DNA of 64,000 nt. Source: UBA940 sp031547885 (lineage in GTDB: Bacteria; Bacteroidota; Bacteroidia; Bacteroidales; Rikenellaceae). Location of the stretch: contig JAVBRO010000002.1 of NCBI GenBank assembly GCA_031547885.1, positions 1-64,000 on the forward strand, read 5' to 3'. Positions 1-10,500 of this stretch are shown here, one piece after another; the first letter of the stretch is position 1, and each line of letters begins with the position of its first letter. The notes beneath the pieces were generated by a model. That model saw only the letters and a program-made list of their open reading frames with translations. It ran no database searches and had not been told where the DNA came from. A program made the translations under genes and the position numbers.

Positions 1-180
1 CACACACTCTACCGGCGAGCCGTCGGGATAGCGCAATTTTTCGGCGTAGAGTTTGGAGACTCTGCGCGCCATATCCATTGTGGTTCCTTCGAGCGATTCG
101 CGAACCCCACCTCTCCGGCCGTCAATGATCGGACGGATACCGATTTTCGGATATTCCTTTTTAGCCATTGTCTGAATCAT
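1..180 (-). CDS. fucI: L-fucose isomerase, N-terminal part (runs off left edge)
   Basis: Cytoplasmic enzyme that converts L-fucose to L-fuculose, the first step of fucose catabolism. Only the first 56-60 residues are in the window; the rest lies beyond base 1. The translation carries the family's N-terminal signature: KIGIRPIIDGRRGGVRESLE followed by TMDMARRVSKLYAEKLRYPDG, close to known FucI proteins. Two in-frame ATGs exist, at 180 and 168; MAKKEYPKIG from 168 fits family length best. It lies 48 bases downstream of the GH95 fucosidase gene on the same strand, so released fucose and its first catabolic enzyme are probably co-transcribed. Fuculose kinase and aldolase would be expected further left but cannot be seen. 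Confidence 0.88.
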   Translation of the reverse strand, partial: MIQTMAKKEYPKIGIRPIIDGRRGGVRESLEGTTMDMARRVSKLYAEKLRYPDGSPVECV

Positions 181-228
181 ATTTCTACGTTTTTAAATAT
201 GGTTAGTTATACTTAATGTAATTTGCAA

Positions 229-2694
229 TCACATCACACTGAGCCTGCCGTTGCTGCAGGATATTTTATACGTTTTTCCGGCGGATGTTTTGAATGTGAC
301 GCTACGGTCGCCGTATTTGACAGTGCATTTGCCGCCGCTTTTGGATAAGACCACGGCTTCGGTCAGGGCGCTATCCGCCCATTTCAGCGAAACTTCGAAA
401 TTGCCGCGCGCACAGATGCCGGAAACGCTGCCATCGCGCCATTCGTCGGGAAGGGAAGGCAGAAGGTCGATAAAACCCATATGGCTCTGAAGCAGCATTT
501 CGGTCACCCCGGCCGTTCCGCCGAAATTGCCGTCGATCTGGAAAGGGGGGTGATAACTCCACATATTATTCGTGGTTCCGGTGCTCAAAAGGTTGGTGTA
601 TAGCGCATAACAGCGGTTACCGTCGCGCAGTCTGGCCCATTGGTTCAGTTTCCAGCCCATGCTCCAGCCGGTCGAATAGTCGCCCCTGTGGTCGAGCGTG
701 ACGCGGCAGGCTTCAGAAAGAGCCGGAGTCGTCAGCGGCGAAATGGTGTGGCCGGGGTGAAGCGCATAGAGATGGTTCACGTGGCGGTGCTTGTCATTCG
801 GATCGTCGATATCCTTCGACCACTCCATCAACTGCCCGAAACGGCCGATTTCGTAAGGCGCCAGATTATCGAGTTTATGCTGCCACTCCCGGCGGCGCTC
901 CTTGTCGGTTTTCAGCACCCTGCCCGCCTCTATCGCGGCGATGAGTATCTCCTTTATGACGCCGTGTGAGAAAGTCGCCCCCAGGTCCACTGGACCGTGT
1001 TCGGGAGAGGTCGATGGAGCCGCCGTGTAATACCCGCCTGGCGTCAGCCACAGGTAGTCCGAAACGAAATCGGCGGAAGAGGCTATGAGGCGGTATCCGG
1101 TTTCGCGCAAAAAGTCTGTGTCGCGCGTATAGTCGTAGTAGTCCCACAGGTGCGCAGCCAGCCATGCGCCGGCGACCGGTATAAGATTCCACCCCATGTC
1201 GCGGCTGTTCATCGGCGCTGTGAACCCGAAAATGTTTCCTGAAATGGATGCCGTCCAGCCGCGCGCATCGTAATATGTCTGCGCGGTCTTCTCCCCAGGC
1301 TTTTCGAGCGACCGGATGTAATCGGTCAAAGGGACGGCGCACGAAGCCAGATTGCCGCTCAATGCAGGCCAGTAGTTCATCTGGACATTGATGTTGTTGT
1401 GGTAGTCCACATGCCACGGACCGTCAACCGCGTTATGCCACATCCCCTGAAGGTTGGCAGGCATGCTTCCCGGACGTGAGCTTGCAATAAGCAGGTAGCG
1501 GCCGTACTGGAAATAAAGAGTTTCGAGATAATGGTCTTTCGAGCCTTTTTTATAGGCTGCCAGACGAACATCAGTAGGCATATCTGCCACCTTTCCATCC
1601 GGATTTATAGTCAGCGAAACCCTGTCGTAAAGGGATTTGTAATCCGCAAGGTGGCGTGTGAACAGGGCGTCGAAACCTCGAATTGAAGCGTTGGCGATAT
1701 TCTGCGCGGTCGTTTTTCGGGGATCGGGACCAACGTAAGCCTTCCGGTCTGCCAAATCGGGATCGAAATTCATCCGGTAATCGGTGTCGGCCGAGAGCAG
1801 GAAGACCACCTCGTCGGCACCGGTTATCTTCAGCACGCCGTTCTCAAAGTTGACGGTTCCTCCCCTGTTCAAGGCCTTGATGCGGACACAGAACTCCATC
1901 TGGTTGGCATCGAGGCGACCGGTGTAGACGATGCCGCCCGAGCCGTCGGCAGAGAGGCTTCCCGTGGAGACGGAGTTGGGATTATAGCCCAGCGAAAGCG
2001 TCTGCGTGCCGGGGCGGTCGGCCGAAAAGCGGACCGCCATAATGCTGTCGGGATATGAAACGAAGTAATCCCTCGTGTAGAGGGCTCCGTCGTAGCGAAA
2101 GCCCAGCGAAACATAAGCGGAATCGAGCGAAAGCGTGTTTCTGTAATCCGAAATCCGGCTTTCGTCAATGCCGGTTTCCACGCGCATTTCACCCAGAGCG
2201 GCGTAATAGCCGAAACGGAACGGATCCTCGCGCGAGGGTTCGTAATCGGCATATCCGTTGAAATTCTCCCTGGTCAGCTTTTCTGCTTTCGCCTGGTCGC
2301 CGTCCCACAGAGCCTGCCTGATCTCCGGCAAAACATGCGCCGACCGTTTATTGACGTTCCAGTAATATTCAGCTCCGCCGGTCGTGTTGGGGCCGCCCGT
2401 CCACAGACTCTTCTCGTTGAGCACGATGCGGTCCACTGCAACGGAACCCATCACGCAGCCGCCGATGCTGCCATTGCCTATGGGTAGAGATCGCGCTTCC
2501 CACTCCGGATCAGGATTGCCGTTCAGATGATATGATTTCTCATATGCGCGGGGGTCTTCCGAACCCGCCGGTCTGTCGAACCATATCTTCATCGGTTCCC
2601 GGGCATATACAGCCATTTGTGCGGCCGGAAGGAATAATAACACAGCGGCGACGGCATAAAATACCGTGCTAAAAGGGCCCGTTGTGTTTTTCAT
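229..2694 (-). CDS. GH95 alpha-L-fucosidase (1,2-alpha-fucosidase type)
   Basis: Secreted or periplasmic inverting fucosidase; family members mostly release alpha-1,2-fucose from H-type or blood-group glycans. The protein has 821 residues, the usual GH95 length, with a signal peptide at about 1-31. The N-terminal beta-sandwich begins with the hallmark LPIGNGSIGG (70-79). The (alpha/alpha)6 barrel holds HNNINVQMNYWPA (432-444), with the Asn pair that activates water in AfcA, STSPEHGP with the likely acid Glu565, and FQIDGNFGG with Asp721. It stands alone after a terminator at 2890-2917, so a promoter is likely in the A/T-rich 2695-2889 gap. No convincing -33/-7 pair was found there; CAAATTTA at 2725-2732 is one weak -7 candidate. 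The following gene is fucI. A few GH95 enzymes act on alpha-L-galactosides, so substrate is inferred. Confidence 0.93.
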   Translation of the reverse strand: MKNTTGPFSTVFYAVAAVLLFLPAAQMAVYAREPMKIWFDRPAGSEDPRAYEKSYHLNGNPDPEWEARSLPIGNGSIGGCVMGSVAVDRIVLNEKSLWTGGPNTTGGAEYYWNVNKRSAHVLPEIRQALWDGDQAKAEKLTRENFNGYADYEPSREDPFRFGYYAALGEMRVETGIDESRISDYRNTLSLDSAYVSLGFRYDGALYTRDYFVSYPDSIMAVRFSADRPGTQTLSLGYNPNSVSTGSLSADGSGGIVYTGRLDANQMEFCVRIKALNRGGTVNFENGVLKITGADEVVFLLSADTDYRMNFDPDLADRKAYVGPDPRKTTAQNIANASIRGFDALFTRHLADYKSLYDRVSLTINPDGKVADMPTDVRLAAYKKGSKDHYLETLYFQYGRYLLIASSRPGSMPANLQGMWHNAVDGPWHVDYHNNINVQMNYWPALSGNLASCAVPLTDYIRSLEKPGEKTAQTYYDARGWTASISGNIFGFTAPMNSRDMGWNLIPVAGAWLAAHLWDYYDYTRDTDFLRETGYRLIASSADFVSDYLWLTPGGYYTAAPSTSPEHGPVDLGATFSHGVIKEILIAAIEAGRVLKTDKERRREWQHKLDNLAPYEIGRFGQLMEWSKDIDDPNDKHRHVNHLYALHPGHTISPLTTPALSEACRVTLDHRGDYSTGWSMGWKLNQWARLRDGNRCYALYTNLLSTGTTNNMWSYHPPFQIDGNFGGTAGVTEMLLQSHMGFIDLLPSLPDEWRDGSVSGICARGNFEVSLKWADSALTEAVVLSKSGGKCTVKYGDRSVTFKTSAGKTYKISCSNGRLSVM

Positions 2695-2889
2695 CGGGTT
2701 AGTAATTTAGATGACGGGGGAATACAAATTTATATTTTTTTTTCAGACAGTTTCCATTTTTTTCATACCTTTTGTACCGTAAACAAAAATAATTGTAGAT
2801 ACATAGTGTTGTATCTTACTGTCCATCAAACTGCTTGTGCTTCTTTCCTCTAAATTCGTAAACAATACTCGTTTCCCGTTCCAAAATAA

Positions 2890-2917
2890 AAAAACCGCTG
2901 CATTGACAGCGGTTTTT
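2890..2917 (-). terminator. Rho-independent terminator after the DUF1735-M60 fusion gene
   Basis: Eleven-base perfect inverted repeat, AAAAACCGCTG (2890-2900) against CAGCGGTTTTT (2907-2917), six-base loop, A/T runs on both sides so it could act in both directions. It starts 22 bases after the stop codon at 2939 and separates that gene from GH95. Confidence 0.85.
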
Positions 2918-2938
2918 ATTTACAATGTTTAGGCCGGA

Positions 2939-5056
2939 CTAATTAAATCCTGCCTGGATAAGCGTCAGTTCTTGTGTGGTATAGGTACTCCTGGTGCTTT
3001 CTCCTGCGGGAAGATACTTATCGACGGTATCGAGGAAGAAATTGAATTTCTGCCAGCCCGTCCATCCGCTGCTGCCTGCCGGAAGACCCGGCTCGAGGCT
3101 GTACAGATAATCGAACGCCTTTATAAAAGGCTCCCATCCGTATTTGTCCACGATCCTGTGGAACGTATACTGGATCGCATCGCCGCTGCCGGCAAGACCT
3201 TTTGCTATCGTCTTGTTGTACGAAAGCTTATAGTAGTCCGAAACGTTCGTAGTATAGCCAATGCCGCTTTGGTACATTTTAGCTCCGGGAACGGTCATCA
3301 GCGCATACCCCATACGGAAATTGGCGAACATCTCTTCGTTGAAGTTCCATGCGTAGTTGGCAGTGCCGATATGCGAAGCGAAATTGTGGCCAATTTCGTG
3401 CATCAGGCCGAAACTCCAGTCGCCGTTCTTCTTAATATTGGTAAGTTCCGAGGTTATATAATTTGTGTTCCACTGGATGGGATTGCCGGCATATGCCCAT
3501 GCAGGTATAATGGCCGAGCGTATTTTCATACGGATGCCGCCCCAGGGCGTGCGTCCGCTGAAAAGATCCTTGTATGCCATGTACACTTTGTCGAGATTTT
3601 CCAGCCATGTGTCTATATCCGCATCCGTCATGCCCGAAGGAATTTTGTTTTTCGGGATCATCAACTTGACGTGGTCGCTCTGGCGAAGATACATGTCTGT
3701 ATCTTCAGACAGCACTACATCGTCGAAATAGGCGGTACCGTCCGAGTCGGCCGAGTTATAGCCTAGACGCAGGGATATCTGCACTTCGCCCCCAACGGGA
3801 TCTGGCACATAGAACGTTTCGGTCACCCATCCTTTGGTTCCCGTAACGCCGTCGGATGCGGGCGCAAGGTCGGGACCTTCGGCGATATTCGCGCCGCGGC
3901 CCTTGGTATTGCCCTCGATCTTTATTTTTGCCGTAACCTTGTATGCTTTTTCGGGATTGAGTCCGGTCACTTTCTGGCTGACCATGACGTCGGTGGACAT
4001 GCCGGCTTTGGCGGCAATGACGATACACGGTGAACCGTCCACCCCGGCAGTCTGGTTATAGGTTACCGTCGCACCGCCTGTGTTCCAGCCACCTGTATAT
4101 CTCCATTCACCCGTGATTGCCTGATCCTTACTGTAAAGCTGGGTGCTTACAAGGGTGGAGAAATCCCCGTTCACAATAATCCCGACGACTCCTTTGACGA
4201 CATTCACTGCGATAAAGCATAATTCATCCTGAACGACGGCAATACCCGCATCGGTCGATTTCATTTTCAGTGGCAGGACATATGAACCGGTCGCCACTCC
4301 GCTGCAATCCAGCGTAACAGGAATGCTGAACCTGCGGGATGTGGACACATAGGTGTAGTCGCCGAAGCTGTAGGCCGACGAGGGCAGCAACGAGCGGTTT
4401 TCACCTGGGTGCGCCTTGTTATAATCGCCTATACCGCTCGATACCGATTCATACGACAGTTTGGTGAAGTCGGACACCAGGCTGGCTCTAGCGGTAAGTT
4501 TTATCGTCTCCGTGTTGCTGTTATCCGTCCCGAAACTCAGGATAAAAGTCTGGCCGGTTTCGACGGTAACCGTCGGCGTATCCAGGTCCAGTCCCATGAC
4601 TATGGAGCATTCGGATGAGTTTACGGAGAACGTGGGATCTACCGCCGAGATCCTGAGCGGCAGCACATATTTGCCGTAATCATCCCCTTTATCGTCTTTG
4701 AGTGCTTTCGGGTTGAACGTGACTTTGAACGGCACCGAGACCGATCCTGCAGGCAGCGTCACCTTTGCGGGGAAGCTGTAATAGGAAGTTCCCATCACTT
4801 CCTTGCCGGCCGGGATAAGGGTCTCATCCAGGCTGATGGTTATGCCGACGGCCTGTGAAAGATCTTTTGTCCGTGATATCGTCACCTCATACGATTCGGA
4901 GACGACTCCGGAATTCGCTCCGACCGTCACCGCCCCTTTTTCCGAGAAAGAGAGGTCGGGAGCGAACGTCGTCGTTTCTCCTTCGGGTTCCTTGGTTCCG
5001 CAGGAGATCAGGATAACGGCGGAGAGAAGAGCTGCGTATATAAAATTCATTTTCAT
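2939..5056 (-). CDS. Lipoprotein: two DUF1735 domains, CBM-like domain and M60-like metallopeptidase
   Basis: Predicted outer-surface zinc peptidase for glycosylated proteins. Layout over 705 residues: lipobox ending at Cys19 (LISC); two DUF1735-type beta-sandwich domains (about 30-160 and 165-290, each with YVLPL); a jelly-roll CBM4/9-like module (about 295-455, NGDF at its start, AYFDD at its end); then the catalytic domain. The gluzincin motif HEIGH is at 553-557, with a conserved Glu at 575 in NFNEEMFANFRM. HExxH plus Glu 17 residues on fits Peptidase_M60 and related mucin-type O-glycopeptidases. Unlike its three shorter relatives in this window, it is fused to domains normally found on surface glycan-binding proteins. 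ATGs at 5056 and 5050 are both possible starts. Activity is inferred from the motif. Confidence 0.8.
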   Translation of the reverse strand: MKMNFIYAALLSAVILISCGTKEPEGETTTFAPDLSFSEKGAVTVGANSGVVSESYEVTISRTKDLSQAVGITISLDETLIPAGKEVMGTSYYSFPAKVTLPAGSVSVPFKVTFNPKALKDDKGDDYGKYVLPLRISAVDPTFSVNSSECSIVMGLDLDTPTVTVETGQTFILSFGTDNSNTETIKLTARASLVSDFTKLSYESVSSGIGDYNKAHPGENRSLLPSSAYSFGDYTYVSTSRRFSIPVTLDCSGVATGSYVLPLKMKSTDAGIAVVQDELCFIAVNVVKGVVGIIVNGDFSTLVSTQLYSKDQAITGEWRYTGGWNTGGATVTYNQTAGVDGSPCIVIAAKAGMSTDVMVSQKVTGLNPEKAYKVTAKIKIEGNTKGRGANIAEGPDLAPASDGVTGTKGWVTETFYVPDPVGGEVQISLRLGYNSADSDGTAYFDDVVLSEDTDMYLRQSDHVKLMIPKNKIPSGMTDADIDTWLENLDKVYMAYKDLFSGRTPWGGIRMKIRSAIIPAWAYAGNPIQWNTNYITSELTNIKKNGDWSFGLMHEIGHNFASHIGTANYAWNFNEEMFANFRMGYALMTVPGAKMYQSGIGYTTNVSDYYKLSYNKTIAKGLAGSGDAIQYTFHRIVDKYGWEPFIKAFDYLYSLEPGLPAGSSGWTGWQKFNFFLDTVDKYLPAGESTRSTYTTQELTLIQAGFN

Positions 5057-5130
5057 TTGATAATATTGTAACGTTTTCTTCTTATCTAACGTTTTTATGT
5101 TCAGGTTTAGTGTTTTTTCATTTAATAATG

Positions 5131-5159
5131 AACCGGCATTACTTACCGCAATGCCGGTT
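5131..5159 (-). terminator. Stem-loop between two PUL genes
   Basis: Perfect 10-base stem AACCGGCATT (5131-5140) with AATGCCGGTT (5150-5159), 9-base loop, 43 bases after the stop at 5203. There is no clean U-run on the minus strand, so it may be a weak terminator or an RNA-stabilising hairpin rather than a full stop. Confidence 0.5.
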
Positions 5160-5202
5160 CGTTTGGTTAATTGTCTCGGCCGGTTATCGATGGCCTGTGA
5201 AG

Positions 5203-7278
5203 TTACTGTTTTACGAAAGTAATGTCATCTATCCACCATGTGCCGTCAACATCACCGCTGTTACCACCCAAGCGCACTCCGACTATAACTGCGCCGGCTG
5301 GGGGAACTGTAACTTCCAGTGATACCTTTGTCCAATCAGCATTGAGGACAAGGGGTGAAGAAAGTCCGTCAGCTTCATCAACCTGGAGAGGGAATTCCGT
5401 GCCCGCGTCGTTCGTTGGTTTATACCAAACACAACGGCCTCCACGCCTGTTGGCTGCTGCCTTAGTAAGACCTTCGCCCTTAATCCATGCGCTGAGAGTA
5501 TACTTATCACCCGGAGTCAAGTCTACTATTTTTTGGAGTATTGCGAAATCCATACCGGTATCGACATCCGTGCGACAAGCGACTTTTACACATTTCGAAT
5601 TGCTGCGCCCTTCTGAAGCATGGGACAGACCACCATTACCACTGATAGCATAAGCGAGATTCCAACCGTTATAGCAAGTCCATTCCTGGGGTACTATGCC
5701 ATTGAGAGTGCTCGTCACAGCTGCCGCACTCGTACCTAAGCTTGTATAGCTTAAACCGATCTGGTTTTCAAAGTCGCCGTTGGCAAGCTGCCCGACAACC
5801 GCAGGAGTGAATTCCGCGATCTTAACATCGTCGAAATATGCTTTGCCGTCGGTGTCGGCGCTCGATCCGCCGAAACGCAGGGCGATCAATGCTGTTCCGT
5901 CCGCATTGATGCTCGCAATGGTCAGACTGAGGTCAGTCCAACCTTCAGATACGGTTTTTTCACTCCAGTTGGCGTTGCTTCCCCAATACTCGGTATTGTC
6001 TTTTTTCCAGCAGCCGATTCTCGCACCGCCGGTTTTAGCAGTAGTTGTAATATCCGATACCTTTGCCTTGGCAGATAGGGTGTACATCTTGGCCGGATTT
6101 AGACCGGTAATTTTTTGTACGACAATATTATCGAACGTACCAGGACTGCATTCCATTACAAAGCAGTTTCCGCTTACGCCGTTGGGATAGATCGACATCT
6201 TGAATTCTGCATCATGAGTGGGATTTCCTTGCTCATCGGTGCCGCCGGCACTGCTCCACCATTCGGGTTTCCATCTCCATACGCCTGCGGCCGCTGCCAT
6301 AGCGTCTTCCGGATAATACCATTTTTCGATAGCAAATCCGAGCGGAAGCGGGGATTCGAAGTCGCCGTTCATGACGGTCGCGGCGGTTGCCGCAGCGAAC
6401 GATTCTACCAGAATATATACCGGTTCCTGCTGATCGATGTTGATGCCGTCTTCAGTAGTGGCGACTTTCAGCGGAAGGACGTATTGGCCTTTGGCAAGAC
6501 TGGATTTGATGGTGATGGTGTTGGCGATGACGTCGATCTCGTCTATTATATCACCTTCGTCGTCATAGACATCTTCAACGTCCCATACGCCTGCAGCGAT
6601 GGTATATCCGGAACTGGGAAGAAGCGTGAGGCTGGTGCCGTTCTCCGTGTTGAAGGCAGCGACACCGGCTGCATCTACCGAGTATGTTACTTTTGCCGCA
6701 TCGGCCGAGTAGTTGGCGGTTGCAGTCAGTTTAACGGTAGCGTCATCGCCGCCTGTGAATACTTCCGCATATTCCGTGGTTCCCTCAGAAATTATAGAGG
6801 CTCCCCTCAGAGAAGTGTTGATAACCACGTATGTATCGTCCGCATTCAGGGTAATTTCGGGCGTTACGCTCGAAATTTTGATAGGCAGCGAGTATATGCC
6901 CCAACTCTCTTCCGTTTCATTTTCGAACATTTCGCTCGGCTTGAAAGTCACGGTGAATGTGGCCTGGCCTACATTGGCGTCCATAGTCACAGTCTTGTTG
7001 AACGAATAGTAATCGGTTTTAAGCAGTGTTTTTCCTGAAGGAAGTTTGGTTTGGTCGACTGCCAGTTGAATCGTAAGGGCCTTGTCCTTTCCCATGGAAC
7101 GGGATATCTTCACGTCATAGGCGTAGGTTTCAGCCGTCGCTTCAAGGGTCACGGTCTGTGTCCCTTTCGGATTAAGAATAAGATTCGGAGTCTCATTCAG
7201 TGTTCCTCCATCATCTTTGCAAGATGCCAGAAGAAATCCGACGGCAAGAACTGGAAATAGGAATAATTTTCTTTTCAT
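5203..7278 (-). CDS. Surface glycan-binding lipoprotein: DUF1735 domains plus two CBM4/9-like modules
   Basis: Probable cell-surface glycan-binding lipoprotein. The 691-residue chain has a lipoprotein signal (Cys20, LLASC). Two DUF1735 (BT_3987-like) beta-sandwich domains span about 35-295, with LPSSGYT and QYVLPLKV signatures. Two tandem jelly-roll modules follow (about 300-480 and 485-691), each opening with NGDFE and closing with a DG-x-x-x-x-DD strand. The same module occurs in the four M60-like peptidases of this locus. No catalytic motif is visible. It is the first gene after the regulator and has its own upstream module (7410-7480) matching the one before SusC, so it likely responds to the same signal as the main operon. 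Confidence 0.8.
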   Translation of the reverse strand: MKRKLFLFPVLAVGFLLASCKDDGGTLNETPNLILNPKGTQTVTLEATAETYAYDVKISRSMGKDKALTIQLAVDQTKLPSGKTLLKTDYYSFNKTVTMDANVGQATFTVTFKPSEMFENETEESWGIYSLPIKISSVTPEITLNADDTYVVINTSLRGASIISEGTTEYAEVFTGGDDATVKLTATANYSADAAKVTYSVDAAGVAAFNTENGTSLTLLPSSGYTIAAGVWDVEDVYDDEGDIIDEIDVIANTITIKSSLAKGQYVLPLKVATTEDGINIDQQEPVYILVESFAAATAATVMNGDFESPLPLGFAIEKWYYPEDAMAAAAGVWRWKPEWWSSAGGTDEQGNPTHDAEFKMSIYPNGVSGNCFVMECSPGTFDNIVVQKITGLNPAKMYTLSAKAKVSDITTTAKTGGARIGCWKKDNTEYWGSNANWSEKTVSEGWTDLSLTIASINADGTALIALRFGGSSADTDGKAYFDDVKIAEFTPAVVGQLANGDFENQIGLSYTSLGTSAAAVTSTLNGIVPQEWTCYNGWNLAYAISGNGGLSHASEGRSNSKCVKVACRTDVDTGMDFAILQKIVDLTPGDKYTLSAWIKGEGLTKAAANRRGGRCVWYKPTNDAGTEFPLQVDEADGLSSPLVLNADWTKVSLEVTVPPAGAVIVGVRLGGNSGDVDGTWWIDDITFVKQ

Positions 7279-7409
7279 AAGTTAATGGTAATTTTAGGTT
7301 AAGGATAAATTTGTCTTTAGGATTGTCTGTTAATCGGCAGGAAAACTCTCGCACTTTAATCTTTCAGGTAAAATCTGCTTCATCTTCGAAGATATCTCAC
7401 TTTACTTAA

Positions 7410-7480
7410 ATAAACGTCCGTCAAAAGTCAATAGCGCCCGAACCGTATGATTCTTATATATTTCGTACAATTTTTATATA
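7410..7480 (-). promoter_or_regulatory. Putative PUL operator module, copy A
   Basis: On the plus strand, ATAAACGTCCG (7410-7420) and TTCGTACAATTTTTATATA (7462-7480) match the region before SusC exactly, with the same 52-base offset between their starts. Within it CGTATGATTCTT (7444) and CGTACAATTTTT (7464) form a degenerate direct repeat with a 20-base period, the layout expected for an AraC-type dimer site. It lies 132 bases before the start of the lipoprotein gene. The binding role is inferred. Confidence 0.65.
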
Positions 7481-7523
7481 ATTTCCAGTCCGGCCCCGCA
7501 ACTGCTTCTGCAGCGTATCTTTT

Positions 7524-10500
7524 TTATCGATTCATATATTTATCCCTGAATTCATTTGGGGAAAGTCCGAATTCTGCAAGGAAACATTTTGAAAAATACG
7601 AGGTTGAAGCAAATCCTACCATGTAGCTTACTTCGTTGATTCTCAATCCGTTATTTGCAGACAGGAGTTCGGCCGCGCTCTTAAGTCTCGTTAACCGCAG
7701 GTATTCATTGGGAGTGGAACCCGTAACGCTTTTCACTTTTGAGAAGAATGACGAACGGCCCATTCCGATGGCTTCAGCTATATCCTCGACGGAAAGATTG
7801 GAATTGGATATATTCTCCATGATATACATGTTGACACGCTCGATGAAAATATTTCCGGACTCCAGGCTTCCGCTTTCATCGGTTATGAAATATGGCATCT
7901 TGGAGAATTTAAGACGCAAATGCCGCCGGTTTTCCAGGAGCGCTTCGATCTGTGTTTCGATGTAATTTATCGTCAGAGGTTTTTCGAGATAGACGTCGGC
8001 GCCGGCTTTAAGAGCCCTGATCTTGGAATCAGTAGCCGTATCTGAAGATATGACGATCACAGGAATATGATCGAGCTGCTCATTGTTCCTTACTTCCGCG
8101 GCAAATCTCCCGCCGTCGATCTCAGGCAGATCCATGGCTGCTACGACCGCTGCGATACCTTTTGTGCGCAGCACTTCCATAGCCTCTTTCTCGTCCCTGG
8201 CGGAGATCACCAGAAAACGGTCTGAAATATGGCGTATGAAAAAGTCTATAAAATCCGGATTATTCTCAAGGAGTAGTATATGCGGCCTATCTTTCCCGTC
8301 GGACGAAGCGGTCTGTACTTCAAAATTCTTTGCATTGTTTTCCTCTGAGATTTCTGTTGTCCCGGCTCCTTCCGCGGAACACGGGAACTTCAGAACAAAC
8401 TCGGTCCATTGCCCGACAACGCTGTCCACTTCTATGCTTCCTCCCATCTTCAAAGCGAGGTTGCGCACAATGGAGAGCCCTATGCCCGGGCCATTCTGTA
8501 CGCGGCTTTTCGGGGATGTATAGAACGTATTGAATATCTTGTGCTGGTCATTGCGCCCTATACCCGCTCCGTCGTCCCTGACCTTCACCGTAAATTTAGG
8601 ATCGCCCGAGCCGGTGTCCTTTGCCAGTGAAATACATATATGGCTTTCGGCATATTTGTAGGCATTGCTTACCACATTGGTTATGATCTGCCCGAAATAT
8701 TCGCTGTATATATCCGCCGTAACGTCGTATTCAGGAAGATCCAGCTCCAGCTTAATGCTGCTTTTATCCAATACCGAACGAACCTGCATAACAGATATTT
8801 CAAGAAGACTTTTTATATCCACACCCGGCTCCGGTTCGGCTGTGCTGGCTGTTTCCGAGCTGCGAAGGTTGAGTATCTGGTTTACCAGGTGCAGAAGCCT
8901 GTCGCAGTTCTTCCGGATAATATTTATATCCCCTTCTATGTTTTTAGGCATATCAGGGCGCTTCATCAACTCTTCCAAAGGACCCGAGATGAGTGAAACA
9001 GGAGTCCGTATCTCATTGGCCACCTCTGTAAAAAGACTCACCTTTGCCTCGAGGAGATCCATTTTATTCTTGCGCGTAATAGATTCTATCTGCGACTGGT
9101 GGGTCCGTTTGATCTTGTTGCTTATATAGCGGACCGTCAGGACCAGCAACCCGATCGCAAATATTATATACAGGACGATCATCGGCCTGCTCGCTAGTAG
9201 TATAGGCCTGATATTAAGAGTAATGGACGCTTCTTCCCCGTATGGTTCAGAGCCGTTGGCCGCACTGACAAGGAAAAGGTACTTACCGGGGCGCAGGTTC
9301 GTATACGACACATGCTGTATTCCGCCGCCGTCGTATGCGATCCAGTCTTCATCGAAACCATCCAGTTTATAACGGTATATCGTCCTGTCGGGAGCGGCAT
9401 AATTTACAGCTACGAAGTCAATCGAGACAGAGAGCCTTCCTCCGACGAGATCCAGCGAACGCTGGTTGTCGATAGTATTTACGAGGATGGAGTTTTCTGC
9501 TACCGCAACAGATTTGTTGAACAGTTTAATATCGGGGAAGATCACATTGAGGCGCGTGGAATTCTCGTGCCTGGTAAAGTCATATGGGTAAAAACTGTTG
9601 ATGCCGTTGTTGCAGCCGATGTATATATGTCCGGTAGAGGTCTTTATGCCGGAATTGGGATTGAATATATTGGCCAGCAGGGTGTCTTCGGCGGTAAAGC
9701 GCATGATGTTTTTGTTCGGGGAATCGAAACTATACCTGATCAGCCCCTTGTTCGTGGTCATCCATATCTCGTTTCCGCTTACCATCATCTGGAATACGGC
9801 GCAGTTTGCATAAACCGTATTCTGGAAGTCGCGCGTGATACTTTTGTCGGAGATGTTATACCGGCAGATGCCGTTGCCGTGCGTTCCTATCCACAGGTTG
9901 TTGTTTTCCACCAGCAGGCAACTGACGTAATCGGATGTGCCAAGATTGTTGTCCTGTGAAAAGGTGGTTATATTGTCCGTGTTGTTATACTGCATCAATC
10001 CGCTGCCGAGAGAGGCAAACCAGACGTTTCCATAAAAATCTTCCTTGATATCCACCACATCATGGCTCACGCCCAGATCGGCCATCCGGCGGACAACACC
10101 CGAAGCGTCGTCGAAAAGGCAGATGCTCCGCTTTGTTCCGATCCACAGATTGCCCCTGGAATCCCTGAGAAGAGAGTAAACATCAAGGTTGTCCGTATGT
10201 TCGAAGTCGTGGCTGAAGTGAACGGTTTCGCGCGTACGCAGATTCATTCTGTACAATCCGTTGCCGTAAGTCCCTATCCAGAGCCACGGCCCGTCGATCA
10301 GAAGTGCGTGTATATTGGGCGAAGGATGTGCGCTGTCGAATACTACCTTGCGGTACGATCCGCTTACAGGATCGTATTTGCTCAGACCGCCGTCATCGCT
10401 GCCTATCCATACGTTGCCATCGGTGTCTTCACACATCCTGCTGATCACCCTGCCGCATTCGGGAGAGGGCTCTATCGTCGAAAACAGCGAACTCAGCGGG

